DNA of 64,000 nt from Actinomycetota bacterium (GCA_041658565.1 JBAZZY010000014.1:1-64000); one strand, 5' to 3'. Positions 24,318 to 33,182 are shown, numbered from the stretch's first letter. The notes: generated by a model from the sequence alone, not told the origin. Numbers and translations: made by a program.

Positions 24318-24623
24318 CTAGACGACGTGCGCGATGCCCGGGCGCTGCGCCTGCTCCACGTCGGGAACGACTTCGCGCAACGCTTCCCACACCGCACTCG
24401 CCATGAACCGACGGTGCCCGCCGAGTGTGCGGATGTACGGGAGCTTGCCGGCGTCGGCCCAGCAGCGAACGGCTCGATGCGAAACGCGGAACAGCATTGC
24501 GACTTCACCGGTCGTAAGCAACGCGTCCTCGCGCCGGTACCCGTTCTGCATTGCGACGGCCTGACGACGGAGCCTCTCTATGAGCCGCTCGCGCGTTCCG
24601 CTGGTGTACGGGGTCTTTCCCAT
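24318..24623 (-). CDS. BldC-like MerR/excisionase-type DNA-binding protein
   Basis: A 101-residue DNA-binding protein. The winged HTH reads LLTTGEVAMLFRVSHRAVRC and then WADAGKLPYIRTLGGHRRF. This corresponds to the LLTxxEVAxLFxVxxxTVxRWxxxGKLxxIRTxGGHRR signature shared by BldC and phage excisionase-like regulators. ATG at 24623 is chosen over 24659 because AGGAAGGAAG precedes it. BldC controls development and surface properties in Streptomyces; a role over the downstream polysaccharide genes is inference from position. Confidence 0.85.
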   Translation of the reverse strand: MGKTPYTSGTRERLIERLRRQAVAMQNGYRREDALLTTGEVAMLFRVSHRAVRCWADAGKLPYIRTLGGHRRFMASAVWEALREVVPDVEQAQRPGIAHVV

Positions 24624-24709
24624 GACTGAACTTCCTTCCTGCCCTGTGCGGGCATTCACCGTCGCGAACGGCGAGCGGTGGTGAGCGGGCGCCGGATGGT
24701 CACCCGCAG

Positions 24710-24801
24710 CCCCCCGGCCCTTCCGGGGGGAAAACGCAGGGGACGCTTTCGCGTCCCCCGGCAGCTCTTGGAACCAAAAACGCCCGGGGGATTCCCGGGC
24801 G
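24710..24801 (-). promoter_or_regulatory. Three tandem perfect hairpins in the BldC-like leader
   Basis: Three back-to-back 8-bp inverted repeats: CCCCCCGG/CCGGGGGG (24710-24730), GGGGACGC/GCGTCCCC (24739-24758) and CGCCCGGG/CCCGGGCG (24781-24801). Read on the minus strand the outermost is followed by TTTTT and the middle one by TGCGTTTT, so they look like serial terminators or attenuators ahead of the BldC-like gene. The intergenic region here (24624-25114) is over 450 nt and holds no gene I can support. Confidence 0.6.
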
Positions 24802-24822
24802 TCTGCGTTACCGTTTTCTCAC

Positions 24823-24842
24823 ACTAGTTGCCTTGTACTAGT
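24823..24842. repeat. Paired ACTAGT motifs
   Basis: ACTAGT occurs at 24823-24828 and 24837-24842, 14 nt apart, with a third copy at 24987-24992 on the edge of the 66-nt hairpin. Each is self-complementary. A possible regulator half-site; the evidence is only repetition. Confidence 0.35.
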
Positions 24843-24929
24843 TCACCGCTTCGATCGTCCCACGTCAAGGGTCCGGCGCGTACTTTTTTCTTCACTTTTC
24901 CAAGCAAAAGCGGGCATTCCGGAAGCCGC

Positions 24930-24995
24930 ATGACTAGAAGATTCGAACCTGTCGGCATCTACGAACCCGCAGGTCCTTGACAAGTGACTAGTCAT
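24930..24995. repeat. 66-nt long imperfect hairpin with tRNA-like T-loop
   Basis: ATGACTAG (24930-24937) pairs with CTAGTCAT (24988-24995); inside, GAACCTG (24945-24951) pairs with CAGGTCC (24970-24976, one wobble), then CGG with CCG around an 11-nt loop. On the minus strand the 3' side contains GGTTCGAAT, the canonical tRNA T-loop, next to the 8-bp closing stem. A full cloverleaf cannot be made (too short, no D or anticodon arm). It may be a tRNA fossil, an attachment site or a cruciform operator. Confidence 0.5.
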
Positions 24996-25026
24996 TGTTT
25001 GCCACACACCACCGCTTCGCTTCCCA

Positions 25027-25039
25027 GGGTGAATCACCC
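25027..25039. promoter_or_regulatory. Palindrome GGGTGAATCACCC
   Basis: A perfect 6-bp inverted repeat around a single base, about 75 nt upstream of the small membrane protein start. A plausible operator; no regulator can be named. Confidence 0.3.
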
Positions 25040-25114
25040 GTTCGGGCCATGCAGCATTCGCACGGGATGTCGTTTCTGTAGCTGAACGTGCAGACACTCG
25101 AGGGAGTGAGGGAG

Positions 25115-25459
25115 ATGACACACAGCGCGCAGTTCGCCGCCCAGGCGTGGAGGGAACGCCAAAGGCGCCGCGTCGCCGCGGCGGTGCTGGACCGGGTAGC
25201 GGACGCCGCGCTGGCGGCAGGTGGCGCGGTCGTAGCAAACACGGCGCTGGCACTCCAACTCGGCCTTCCGGCCGGCGGTGGCGGAATCGCACTCGGCGCA
25301 GGGCTCCTCGCCGCGGGGATCTACTGGATGATGCGCGGACGTCACTGCGGAATCCCGCGACCGGCGTACTCGGTTCGCACTTCGGTTCCACGCCCCTCGA
25401 TTCCGGTCACGGCGACCGCAACGGCCGCCCGGGCACAACATGTGTATGACGCCGCATAG
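25115..25459 (+). CDS. Small predicted membrane protein, function unknown
   Basis: A 114-residue protein I do not recognise. It has an N-terminal charged stretch (AWRERQRRRVAAAVLDRVA), a hydrophobic Ala/Gly-rich region of about 45 residues ending GAGLLAAGIYWMMRG, enough for one or two membrane helices, and a polar Pro/Thr tail. ATG at 25115 is preferred over 25088 because GAGGGAG lies directly upstream. A strong terminator follows, which supports a real transcript. It is divergent from the BldC-like gene and may share its control region. Confidence 0.6.
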   Translation: MTHSAQFAAQAWRERQRRRVAAAVLDRVADAALAAGGAVVANTALALQLGLPAGGGGIALGAGLLAAGIYWMMRGRHCGIPRPAYSVRTSVPRPSIPVTATATAARAQHVYDAA

Positions 25460-25474
25460 CTAACCCCCCAACAG

Positions 25475-25507
25475 AAACAGGCCTTCCGGACGCGGAGGGC
25501 CTGTTTC
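25475..25507. terminator. Bidirectional intrinsic terminator
   Basis: AAACAGGCCTTCCG and CGGAGGGCCTGTTT form a 14-bp stem with one wobble and a 4-nt loop, with T-rich sequence on both exits. It separates the small membrane protein (plus) from the convergent UDP-xylose synthase gene (minus). Confidence 0.9.
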
Positions 25508-25524
25508 TTGCGGAATCAGCCGCC

Positions 25525-26463
25525 TCAGCCGCCGAGGCGCTCGCGGAACCACCGGATGGTTCGCGGCAAACCTTCGCTCACTTCAATCTTCGGCTCCCAG
25601 CCGAGCAATGCGCGCGCGCGCGCAATGTTGGGACGTCGCACCGTCGGATCGTCGACCGGGCGCTCCGTGAATACGACCTCACTCGTCGATCCGGCGAGCC
25701 GGACGATGAGACGAGCCATCTCCAGCACGGTCATCTCACTGGGGTTCCCAATGTTGACCGGCTCGTGAACCCCTGAAGCAAAGAACAGCCGCAGGATTCC
25801 CTCGACCAGATCATCGACGTAAGTGAACGACCGCGTCTGAGAACCGTCTCCGTGAACGGTCAACGGTTCTCCGCGCAGCGCCTGGGACACGAACTGCGGG
25901 ATCGCGCGCCCATCGTTGGGGCGCATCCTCGGGCCGTAGGTGTTGAAGATCCGCACGATACGCGTGTCGAGTCCGTGGATACGGTGATACGCCATCGTCA
26001 TCGCCTCGGCGTACCGCTTGGCTTCGTCGTACACGCCGCGCGGACCGACGGGGTTCACGTGCCCCCAGTAGGTTTCCGGCTGCGGGTTGACCTCAGGATC
26101 GCCGTAAACCTCCGACGTGGACGCGATCATGAAGCGCGCGCCTTTCGCCTTCGCGAGTCCGAGGGTATGCCACGACCCCAGGGCTCCGACCTTCAGGATC
26201 TGGATCGGGTATCGCGCAAAGTCCACCGGAGATGCCGGCGACGCGAAGTGCATGACCCCATCGACCTCGCCGTCCAGATACAGCGGCTCCGAGATGTTGT
26301 GTTCGATGAACGTGAACTCGCCGAGGGCCGAGAGCATCTCAACGTGCTCTCGGCGACCGGTGATCAGGTTGTCGACGCAGACGACCTGATGGCCGTCCCC
26401 CAACAGACGTTCGCACAAATGGGAGCCGACAAACCCGGCTCCGCCCGTCACGACAATTCGCAT
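25525..26463 (-). CDS. uxs: UDP-glucuronate decarboxylase (UDP-xylose synthase)
   Basis: A 312-residue extended SDR. MRIVVTGGAGFVGSHLCERL binds NAD; DNLITGRREH is the loop after strand 2; HFASPASPVDFARYPIQILK, STSEVYGDPEVNPQPETYWG and the catalytic YDEAKRYAE (Tyr, Lys) form the active site. The TYWGHVNPVGPRGVYDEAKR block is diagnostic for UXS. It converts UDP-glucuronate to UDP-xylose with NAD+ recycling. The UDP-glucuronate would come from the dehydrogenase at 30835-32121. ATG at 26463. An 8-bp hairpin (ATACCGGG/CCCGGTAT) lies just upstream of the start. Confidence 0.92.
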   Translation of the reverse strand: MRIVVTGGAGFVGSHLCERLLGDGHQVVCVDNLITGRREHVEMLSALGEFTFIEHNISEPLYLDGEVDGVMHFASPASPVDFARYPIQILKVGALGSWHTLGLAKAKGARFMIASTSEVYGDPEVNPQPETYWGHVNPVGPRGVYDEAKRYAEAMTMAYHRIHGLDTRIVRIFNTYGPRMRPNDGRAIPQFVSQALRGEPLTVHGDGSQTRSFTYVDDLVEGILRLFFASGVHEPVNIGNPSEMTVLEMARLIVRLAGSTSEVVFTERPVDDPTVRRPNIARARALLGWEPKIEVSEGLPRTIRWFRERLGG

Positions 26464-26530
26464 ATCGGGCGAGCATACCGGGTGCCCCGGTATCCGGCGC
26501 ACGCGGACAGAGACGCGGACCAAACACAGA

Positions 26531-26563
26531 GCGAGCGGAGCCCGAATACCGGATTCCGCTCGC
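26531..26563 (-). terminator. Terminator-like hairpin after the 1346-residue protein gene
   Basis: GCGAGCGGA (26531-26539) pairs perfectly with TCCGCTCGC (26555-26563), 21 nt past the stop of the large secreted protein. The exit on the minus strand is TCTGTGTTTGG, a weak T-run. Confidence 0.6.
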
Positions 26564-26584
26564 CCGTCGTGGGGTCTTTCAGGA

Positions 26585-29500
26585 TTAGCCTGCGGCGTCG
26601 CGCGCGCGGCCGGCCGACAGCACGACGCGCGTCGGGTCGCCGAAGGCGTATCCCCATGAATGCAGCCGGCCGCGGCCGTCAACCCAGTATCCGCTGCCGT
26701 CTTCGACCATCAGCAATGCCTTAGCGTCGGCCGTAGAGCTGCTCCAGCTGTTCGAGCGCGTCGCAGCGCCACCGAACGGGTACATCGACCCGTAGTTGCT
26801 GAGCACCCAACCGGACTGCCCGTTGGAGCGCAGCACGACCGCAACAGCCCGCACGCGCGATGACATCTTGGGCGCGCTGATCGCCTTGGGCATCGCGTAG
26901 TTGCCCACCGCGAAGGGATGGAGCCGACCGTAGGCGTCCAAGACGTAGCCGCCGCGCAAATTGGGGAGCATCACGATGTCGCGGGCGTAGTCCTTTCCGG
27001 CCCAGGTCTTCGACGTCCGGACGCTCGGTGCGCCCCCGAAGGGGAACACTCGTCCATACATGTCGACGACGTAGCCGGTCGTGGTGGTCCGAAGAGCAAT
27101 CCCACGCGCGCGGTCGGCGCCGAGTCCGGTCGCCTGCGGTTTGGTGGGCACAGGCTCGTCTCCGACGGCAAACGGATAGACGCCGCCCTTGGAAACCAGC
27201 ACATATCCCGCCCTGCCGTCCTTGCGAAGAGCGATTCCGCGAACGGAGTCCTTGCCGATCGCAGGGGTGCCGACGTTGTCGTTCGCCGAACCAAATGGAA
27301 CCAGACGACCACCGGCGTCGGCGACGTACCCCGAAACCCCGCGAATCAGACGCGATGACACCGTCCGGGCACTCCGGCCGACGGCGTCCGCGGCGGTCAC
27401 CCGCACGTAGGAGCGCAGACTCGTCCCGCTGGGAACACTCCACTGTTCCTGCCCGTCATCGGCACGTGAGTAGTCCCCTGCGTTGATCGCGCTCCACGAC
27501 TTGCCGTCCGGCGAGTATTCGATGGTCATCGGCTCGGCGACGCGATCGACGGAAGCATCCGAGACGTTCCACGTGATCGCGTAAACGCCGCCTGCCGGCA
27601 CGAACGGATCGGCAGCCGGAGCGGTGATCGTTACGACCGGAGGCGACGAGTCGATCGTGAAAGCCGTCGCCGAGGCGTCGTATGCCTTGTTGCCGGCCGC
27701 ATCGACTGCCACGGCACGCACCCGAGCCCGGTTTGCGTCGATCTCCGGCACCGTCCATTGGCGCGCGCCGGCAGCGTCGGGAATCCCCGACAGAACCGAC
27801 CCAGCGTAGGTCGCTCCATCGTCTGTCGAGTACTGCAGGTCAACATGGTCGAAGTCGGCGTCGCTGGGGGCGCTCCACTCGACGGCGAGGGTGTCCCCGC
27901 CACCCACGACGTCCCCGCCGCCCGGGGCGACGAGATCCACCGCGACGGGCGTGTAATCGGCGGCGACGGTCGTCCCGGACGCCGAGACCGAACAGTTGCC
28001 GGCGTCGTCGCACAGCCGCATCGTCAGCTCGTGAGCCCCCTCGGGTATCGCGGCGGCGAGAGCATCGGCGTCCGCGAATGCAGCGGTGGCAGTCACCGAC
28101 GTCGCCGAAGGAACGACCACCTCGCTCAGGGCGACCGGAGACATCGGCGCTCCATCCAGAAGGACTTCAGCCCGACCGAACTCAGCGTCGCCGGCGTCGA
28201 CGGCCGCGGTGAGCGAGAAGGCTCGCGTGAACATGTTCAGCGTCAGCGCCGGAACCGACTCGCCGGCAGGCACGCTCGCCAGGAAGGAGTTCAATACCGG
28301 AGCAACCGGTGCGATCGTGTCGATTTCGGTCGGCAAAGATGCCGTCGTCATCGAGTTACCGCGAAGATCGCGCGCCGCAGAGGCGTGAACCTCTACCGCG
28401 CATCCACGCGACTGCGTGCAGTCGGATTCGGAGACCGTGACCGAGCCGTCCCAGACCCTCGGGTTGTCGTTTCGCCAGCCATTCGTGTGATTCGCGTCCG
28501 CAACCGAGGTCACCGCTGCGATCCCGAGCGCGGCAACCGGCTCCGTCGCCGAGTCCATGTCCTCGGAGAACGTCGCAGTCACGGTGGACGTGCGAGCGCC
28601 GAGAGGCGCCGTCGGAGAAACCTCAATGACTGCAACGGGGCTCGCGGCGTCGGTCACCAAGCCGGCAGGCAAAGACTGTGCGGTGGTAGCGTTCCCCGCG
28701 GCGTCCGCGATGCTCTTGGCCGCCGTGTACTCAATCGCCTTCGCGTCGGTCCCCTCGATCGGACCCACTGCCAGGGTAAGCGTGTCGGCGGCGGTGGCCG
28801 CCGCGCTCGACGCCGTCTCCCCGGCTACGGCGAAAGACGCTGCGATCCCGTCGGGCACTGCGCCGATGTCTTCGCTGTAGTGCAGAACAACCGTGTCGAT
28901 CCTGGCGTCGCCGTCGGAATCATCCGCAATTGCGGAAGAAATCCGGGGCGCCGCTCCGTCGTCGGTCGCGAAAGCGGCCGTCACCGGCACCTGATTGCCT
29001 GCGGCGTCGGTCGTGGCTCCCGAACCCTGCGTCGCGTAACGAAGGTACGGCAATGTGCCGGTATCCGCGGTTTCGCCTTCGAGAAAGTCGATGGCCAACA
29101 CATCGGCCGGAGCTTCGATCGAGAAGCCGTTTGCCGCGCGCCCGTCGAGCGTCCAGCCTGCGATCGACGCGACTGCGATCGGTTCGGTGAATCTGACCCG
29201 AAGGCGATTGATCAGCCCATTGCCGTCGCTGTCGACGGTCGTAGCTCCGACGTAGCGTGGAGCGACTCCATCGGTCACCGTCGCCTGGAAGGAAGCAATG
29301 CAGGCGCGGTAGGCACCACCCGTGGGGACGAGGGCCTTCAGCCCGGAGCCCACAGTGCCGGTTCCTTCATTCGCGCACGAAGAAGGACGGGCGTAGGAAA
29401 CCTGAGGCGTGACGGCGCCATCCCACGCGGTCTCGGCAGCCGGCGCGATACGCACGAGGAAAGCGGCGTCGTTGGCGGCAGCACCGGTGTCGACCGTCTC

Positions 29501-30625
29501 GGTGTCCACGATCACGTCCTGACCGCCGACCGTGACTCCGATGCGCGCGAGTTGGCCGGCGATCGTCCCGTCGTCGATCTTCCCATCAAACGTCAATTCG
29601 ATCGCGTCCGCGATGCCGTTGGCCGAACCTCCCGAGCCGTCCACGGTGCGCGCCGAAAGCAGCTGTGCGTCGCCGGGATGAACGTAACGAGCCTGCGCCC
29701 TCGCGGCAGGGAGGTCTTGGCCTGCAGCTCCGTTGCTCGCGGCATCGGTGATCAGCGACGTGCCGGTGCCTGCAATACCAAGCGTGCACCCGAGCGGAAC
29801 AGCAGGGAATCGATACGCCGTCGGAGGCATGGCGTTGCCGGTATTGGCAGTCACCGTCCATTCGGCGAGGTAGGAGGATCCGACGGGAGAAACGGGATCA
29901 TTACCACTTGTTGGTTGAGGGAAGTTGAACTTGCCGGGCGTCCCGTCTCCGTCTGCGCAGCCGCTGCCGAGGTTGTTGAACTGCAGCGCGCGCTCCAGAT
30001 TCGTCCAACGCCCAAGTGCCCCAACACCGGTCAACGTCGCGGGCTCGGAGAAGTTGAGCACCAGTCGCTCCCCCACCGTCGCGAAGATTCCGGCGGTACC
30101 ACGATCGAACGCCGTCGCCGACAGCAGAACCGGTCCGGCGCCGTCGGTCGCAGGTGTCGAGGAGTAGTCGCTTAGCTCCAGGTTGGTCTCACCGGGAATC
30201 GTAGCGACCTTCTGTGCCCCGCCACCGCCCGAGACGTACGAGACGGCCGGCATCGCTGCGGTGTCGGGCACGGCGCCGAATGCCAGGCCGATCGACAGAG
30301 TCGTGGAGTTCGTCCATACGAACGATGAGATCCGATACCCGACGACGCGGAATCCCGGCTCGCCCGGACCACCGGACTCCCGCGGAGTCGCTGCGGTGTC
30401 CATAGTGGCGCTGAAGGTCACCGAGATATGGTCAATGTATCCATCGCCGTTGTCGGCCGTGCGGGCGCTCAAGATCTTCACCAGCGTATTGGGCGCCGCC
30501 CGGCCCGCCGTCATCGACAACGTACTGGCGGCCGCCAGCGCCGCCGCCAGCGCGAGCATCCTCATCATCCGGCCACGAACTGTCGGCAGCCGGCGGAACG
30601 CAATCATTCGGAGAATCGAGTTCAC
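26585..30625 (-). CDS. Large secreted multidomain surface protein
   Basis: A 1346-residue exported protein. A GTG start is followed by a basic N-region and hydrophobic core MLALAAALAAASTLSMTAGR with AxA-like cleavage near RAAPN. The body is a series of beta-sandwich modules with repeated D-N/S-D-G-D/N-G-x-I-D/N-calcium-loop-like openings (TADNGDGYIDHISVTFSA, TVDSDGNGLINRLRVRFTE, IADDSDGDARIDTVVLHYSE), i.e. bacterial Ig-like/SbsA-type domains. The last ~250 residues contain about five repeats of the form GYVxDxxGRLxPFGxA. It may be an adhesin, S-layer-like or glycosylated matrix protein. It sits between nucleotide-sugar genes. Confidence 0.85.
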   Translation of the reverse strand: MNSILRMIAFRRLPTVRGRMMRMLALAAALAAASTLSMTAGRAAPNTLVKILSARTADNGDGYIDHISVTFSATMDTAATPRESGGPGEPGFRVVGYRISSFVWTNSTTLSIGLAFGAVPDTAAMPAVSYVSGGGGAQKVATIPGETNLELSDYSSTPATDGAGPVLLSATAFDRGTAGIFATVGERLVLNFSEPATLTGVGALGRWTNLERALQFNNLGSGCADGDGTPGKFNFPQPTSGNDPVSPVGSSYLAEWTVTANTGNAMPPTAYRFPAVPLGCTLGIAGTGTSLITDAASNGAAGQDLPAARAQARYVHPGDAQLLSARTVDGSGGSANGIADAIELTFDGKIDDGTIAGQLARIGVTVGGQDVIVDTETVDTGAAANDAAFLVRIAPAAETAWDGAVTPQVSYARPSSCANEGTGTVGSGLKALVPTGGAYRACIASFQATVTDGVAPRYVGATTVDSDGNGLINRLRVRFTEPIAVASIAGWTLDGRAANGFSIEAPADVLAIDFLEGETADTGTLPYLRYATQGSGATTDAAGNQVPVTAAFATDDGAAPRISSAIADDSDGDARIDTVVLHYSEDIGAVPDGIAASFAVAGETASSAAATAADTLTLAVGPIEGTDAKAIEYTAAKSIADAAGNATTAQSLPAGLVTDAASPVAVIEVSPTAPLGARTSTVTATFSEDMDSATEPVAALGIAAVTSVADANHTNGWRNDNPRVWDGSVTVSESDCTQSRGCAVEVHASAARDLRGNSMTTASLPTEIDTIAPVAPVLNSFLASVPAGESVPALTLNMFTRAFSLTAAVDAGDAEFGRAEVLLDGAPMSPVALSEVVVPSATSVTATAAFADADALAAAIPEGAHELTMRLCDDAGNCSVSASGTTVAADYTPVAVDLVAPGGGDVVGGGDTLAVEWSAPSDADFDHVDLQYSTDDGATYAGSVLSGIPDAAGARQWTVPEIDANRARVRAVAVDAAGNKAYDASATAFTIDSSPPVVTITAPAADPFVPAGGVYAITWNVSDASVDRVAEPMTIEYSPDGKSWSAINAGDYSRADDGQEQWSVPSGTSLRSYVRVTAADAVGRSARTVSSRLIRGVSGYVADAGGRLVPFGSANDNVGTPAIGKDSVRGIALRKDGRAGYVLVSKGGVYPFAVGDEPVPTKPQATGLGADRARGIALRTTTTGYVVDMYGRVFPFGGAPSVRTSKTWAGKDYARDIVMLPNLRGGYVLDAYGRLHPFAVGNYAMPKAISAPKMSSRVRAVAVVLRSNGQSGWVLSNYGSMYPFGGAATRSNSWSSSTADAKALLMVEDGSGYWVDGRGRLHSWGYAFGDPTRVVLSAGRARDAAG

Positions 30626-30834
30626 GACACTTCACCCCACGATCGGTGTCCTTGCTCAATGACAACGAGCGCAGACTTGTGGGGTTTCACCGCGTTTTCC
30701 GCGTGGAATGTCCGCAACGCCGGACTGCTCCCGGTGCGCACAGGGACTCGCGACGCATTCCGGACCGCGACGCGAAAGGATTGCGGCGAATTGTGCGCGT
30801 CCCGCAGATCTACGGTCGGACGGAGGTCATGTCG

Positions 30835-32121
30835 CTACCGTCCGACGCCTTCGTACGTGAAGCCCATCTGGCGCAGAAGGTGCGGATCAAGCAGATTGCG
30901 CGCGTCTACGACCGCCGGCCGCTCCATCACGTCGCGCAGCCGTGGGAAGTCCAGCCACCGAAACTCATTCCACTCGGTAAGAACCAGCACAACGTGCGCG
31001 TGTTCTGCCGCCTCGATCGGTCCGGGAGCCCGTTCGATGCCGAGCGATTCGTAAGCCGCGTCGCCCACGACCGGATCGTAGGCCCGCACGTGCGCACCAC
31101 GCTCGACCAGCAGTCGAACCACCTCGATTGCCGGCGAGTCGCGCACGTCGTCGGTGTTCGGCTTGAAGGACAGCCCCCACACCGCCACGGTCTTACCGTG
31201 GATGCCCCCGGCCAGCCGCTCCACCTTTGCGGCGATCACGCGGTGCTGCGCCTCGTTCACCTCTAGGACTCCGCGCAGCAAGTGGAAGTCGTAACCGCCC
31301 CCCTCTGCCAGCTTGATGAGCGCGCGCGAGTCCTTCGGCAGACACGACCCTCCAAACCCGGGCCCCGGCTTGAGGAACTCGAAGCCGATGCGCGCGTCGT
31401 AGCCCATGCCGAGCGCGACGTCCTTGACGTCGGCGCCGACGACGTCGCAAATATTGGCGATCGCATTGATGAAGCTGATCTTGGTCGCGAGGAAGGTGTT
31501 CGAGGCGTACTTGATCATTTCGGCCGTCGCCGAGTCGGTGACGATCAGCGGCGCGCCGAGCGGGCGATACAACTCGGTCAACGCTCCAGCCGCTCGCTCG
31601 CTTGCCGTTCCGATTACGACACGGTCGGGATGCAGAAAATCGAACACCGCGCTGCCCTCCCGCAAGAACTCGGGGTTCGACGCAATGTCGAACTCCACGC
31701 TCTCGGGTAGTTGTTGCGCGATGATGCGCTCCACGATCCGCGACGATCCAATAGGCACCGTGCTCTTGTTGACGACCACGACGTACGAGCGGATGTGGCG
31801 CGCCACTCCCGCCGCGACCGCCTCGACTCGGCTGAGGTCGGCGCTGCCGTCCTCGGCGGGCGGAGTCTGCACGCAGATAAAGACGAACTGCGCACCGGCC
31901 ATCGCTTCACCAAGGTCGGTCGTAAAGCTCAGTCGCCCCGATTCCAGCCCGCGCGCCACAACTTCTTCCAATCCCGGCTCGTAGAACGGAACCTCTCCGC
32001 CCCGCAGCTTCGCGACCTTCTCGACATCGATGTCCACGCACGCGACTTCGTGTCCGAGATCAGCGAAGCTCGCGCCGGTGACCAGTCCGACGTAGCCGGT
32101 TCCCACGATCGCGATACGCAT
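30835..32121 (-). CDS. ugd: UDP-glucose 6-dehydrogenase
   Basis: A 428-residue UDP-glucose/GDP-mannose dehydrogenase family enzyme. MRIAIVGTGYVGLVTGASFA binds NAD; VNKSTVPIGSS, NPEFLREGSAVFDFLHPDRV and the catalytic Cys in PGFGGSCLPKDSRAL are present, and the C-terminal domain has VWGLSFKPNTDDVRDSPAIE. It oxidises UDP-glucose to UDP-glucuronate with two NAD+. It supplies the UXS enzyme and probably an acidic sugar of the polymer. ATG at 32121 overlaps the upstream stop by TGATG. From 30626 to 30834 lies a 209-nt gap ahead of the large secreted protein, with no gene. Confidence 0.95.
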   Translation of the reverse strand: MRIAIVGTGYVGLVTGASFADLGHEVACVDIDVEKVAKLRGGEVPFYEPGLEEVVARGLESGRLSFTTDLGEAMAGAQFVFICVQTPPAEDGSADLSRVEAVAAGVARHIRSYVVVVNKSTVPIGSSRIVERIIAQQLPESVEFDIASNPEFLREGSAVFDFLHPDRVVIGTASERAAGALTELYRPLGAPLIVTDSATAEMIKYASNTFLATKISFINAIANICDVVGADVKDVALGMGYDARIGFEFLKPGPGFGGSCLPKDSRALIKLAEGGGYDFHLLRGVLEVNEAQHRVIAAKVERLAGGIHGKTVAVWGLSFKPNTDDVRDSPAIEVVRLLVERGAHVRAYDPVVGDAAYESLGIERAPGPIEAAEHAHVVLVLTEWNEFRWLDFPRLRDVMERPAVVDARNLLDPHLLRQMGFTYEGVGR

Positions 32122-33080
32122 CACTGCCTCCGTACCCGCGCGCGCCAGTAGTCCAGTGTGTCCTTCAGCGTCGTTTCGAAGGGAATCTTCGGCTCCCAGC
32201 CTGTCTCGGTGCGAAACTTTGTTGAGTCCGACTGCAGCACATCCACGTCGGAGGGGCGCAAGCGGCTCGGGTCCACACGGATCTCGAAGTTCAGGTCGCT
32301 AAAAGACAACAGCGTGTCGAGAACCTCGCGGATCGACCAGGCGATGCCGGTTCCGATGTTGTACACCTCGCCGGGCCGGCACATCTCAAGCGACAACACG
32401 TAAGCCTCGATGACATCGCGCACATCGGTGTAGTCGCGCCGGGCGTCCAGATTTCCCACCTCAACGATCGCCGGACGCAAACCCGCCTCGGCCTCGGCGA
32501 TCTGCTTCGCGAAGTTCGACGTCACGAAGACCTCGCCGCGCCGCGGCCCTTCGTGGTTGAACGCGCGCGTGCGCACGATCCACAGCCCGTACGAACGAAA
32601 GTACTGGAATCCCATCAGGTCTTGCGCGACCTTGCTTACCGCGTACGGACTCATCGGACGCAAGGGGTTGTCCTCGGTGATCGGTAACTCATGGGGGTAG
32701 ACGAGTCCATACTCCTCGGACGATCCCGCAAGCTGCACGCGCGCCGGAAGCTTGGACTCGCGGATCGCCTCCAGCAGGTGCACCTGAGACTGCACGTTCG
32801 TCGTCAACGTTTCGGCCGGGGCGGACCACGACGCATGCACGTAGCTCTGGGCTGCCAGATGGAAAACCCGCTCGGGACGGAACTCCCCAATCACCTGGCG
32901 CACCGCAGTGCCGTCGCGCATGTCGCACTCGAACAGCGCGATCCGATCACGCACCCCGGCGATGTTGTCGGTCTGGCTGCGCCAGCGCATCGTGCCGGCC
33001 ACCTCGTGTCCGAGGCCCAAGCAATACTCGGCAAGGTGACTGCCGGCAAAACCGGTCACTCCGGTGATCAGAACCCGCAT
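32121..33080 (-). CDS. GDP-mannose 4,6-dehydratase-like SDR
   Basis: A 319-residue extended SDR. MRVLITGVTGFAGSHLAEYC binds NADP; HLAAQSYVHASWSAPAETLT, AGSSEEYGLV and the catalytic YAVSKVAQDL give the active site, and RAFNHEGPRRGEVFVTSNFA is the GMD substrate region. The family includes GDP-D-mannose 4,6-dehydratase and GDP-heptose 4,6-dehydratase (DmhA). Because the neighbouring operon makes heptose, either substrate is possible. An AAAGGAATG sits just before ATG 33080. Confidence 0.88.
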   Translation of the reverse strand: MRVLITGVTGFAGSHLAEYCLGLGHEVAGTMRWRSQTDNIAGVRDRIALFECDMRDGTAVRQVIGEFRPERVFHLAAQSYVHASWSAPAETLTTNVQSQVHLLEAIRESKLPARVQLAGSSEEYGLVYPHELPITEDNPLRPMSPYAVSKVAQDLMGFQYFRSYGLWIVRTRAFNHEGPRRGEVFVTSNFAKQIAEAEAGLRPAIVEVGNLDARRDYTDVRDVIEAYVLSLEMCRPGEVYNIGTGIAWSIREVLDTLLSFSDLNFEIRVDPSRLRPSDVDVLQSDSTKFRTETGWEPKIPFETTLKDTLDYWRARVRRQ

Positions 33081-33182
33081 GTCATTCCTTTCGGCACGAA
33101 TGCCCCCCGAGCGTAGACGCCGTGCCAAACCGGCGGCAACGGTCTCAATCAGGGTCAACCAGGATCAATTGCCCGCCACGCC

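Noticed and set aside
24930..24995. tRNA gene
   Set aside because: T-loop and closing stem are present, but the length, D arm and anticodon arm do not fit; kept only as a hairpin.
24843..25391. 182-codon minus-strand frame
   Set aside because: It runs through hairpins and antisense to the small membrane protein, with Arg/Ser-rich composition and no ribosome site.
27758..30175. 805-codon plus-strand frame
   Set aside because: It lies antisense in the large secreted protein gene, has Arg/His-rich noise composition and no family signature.
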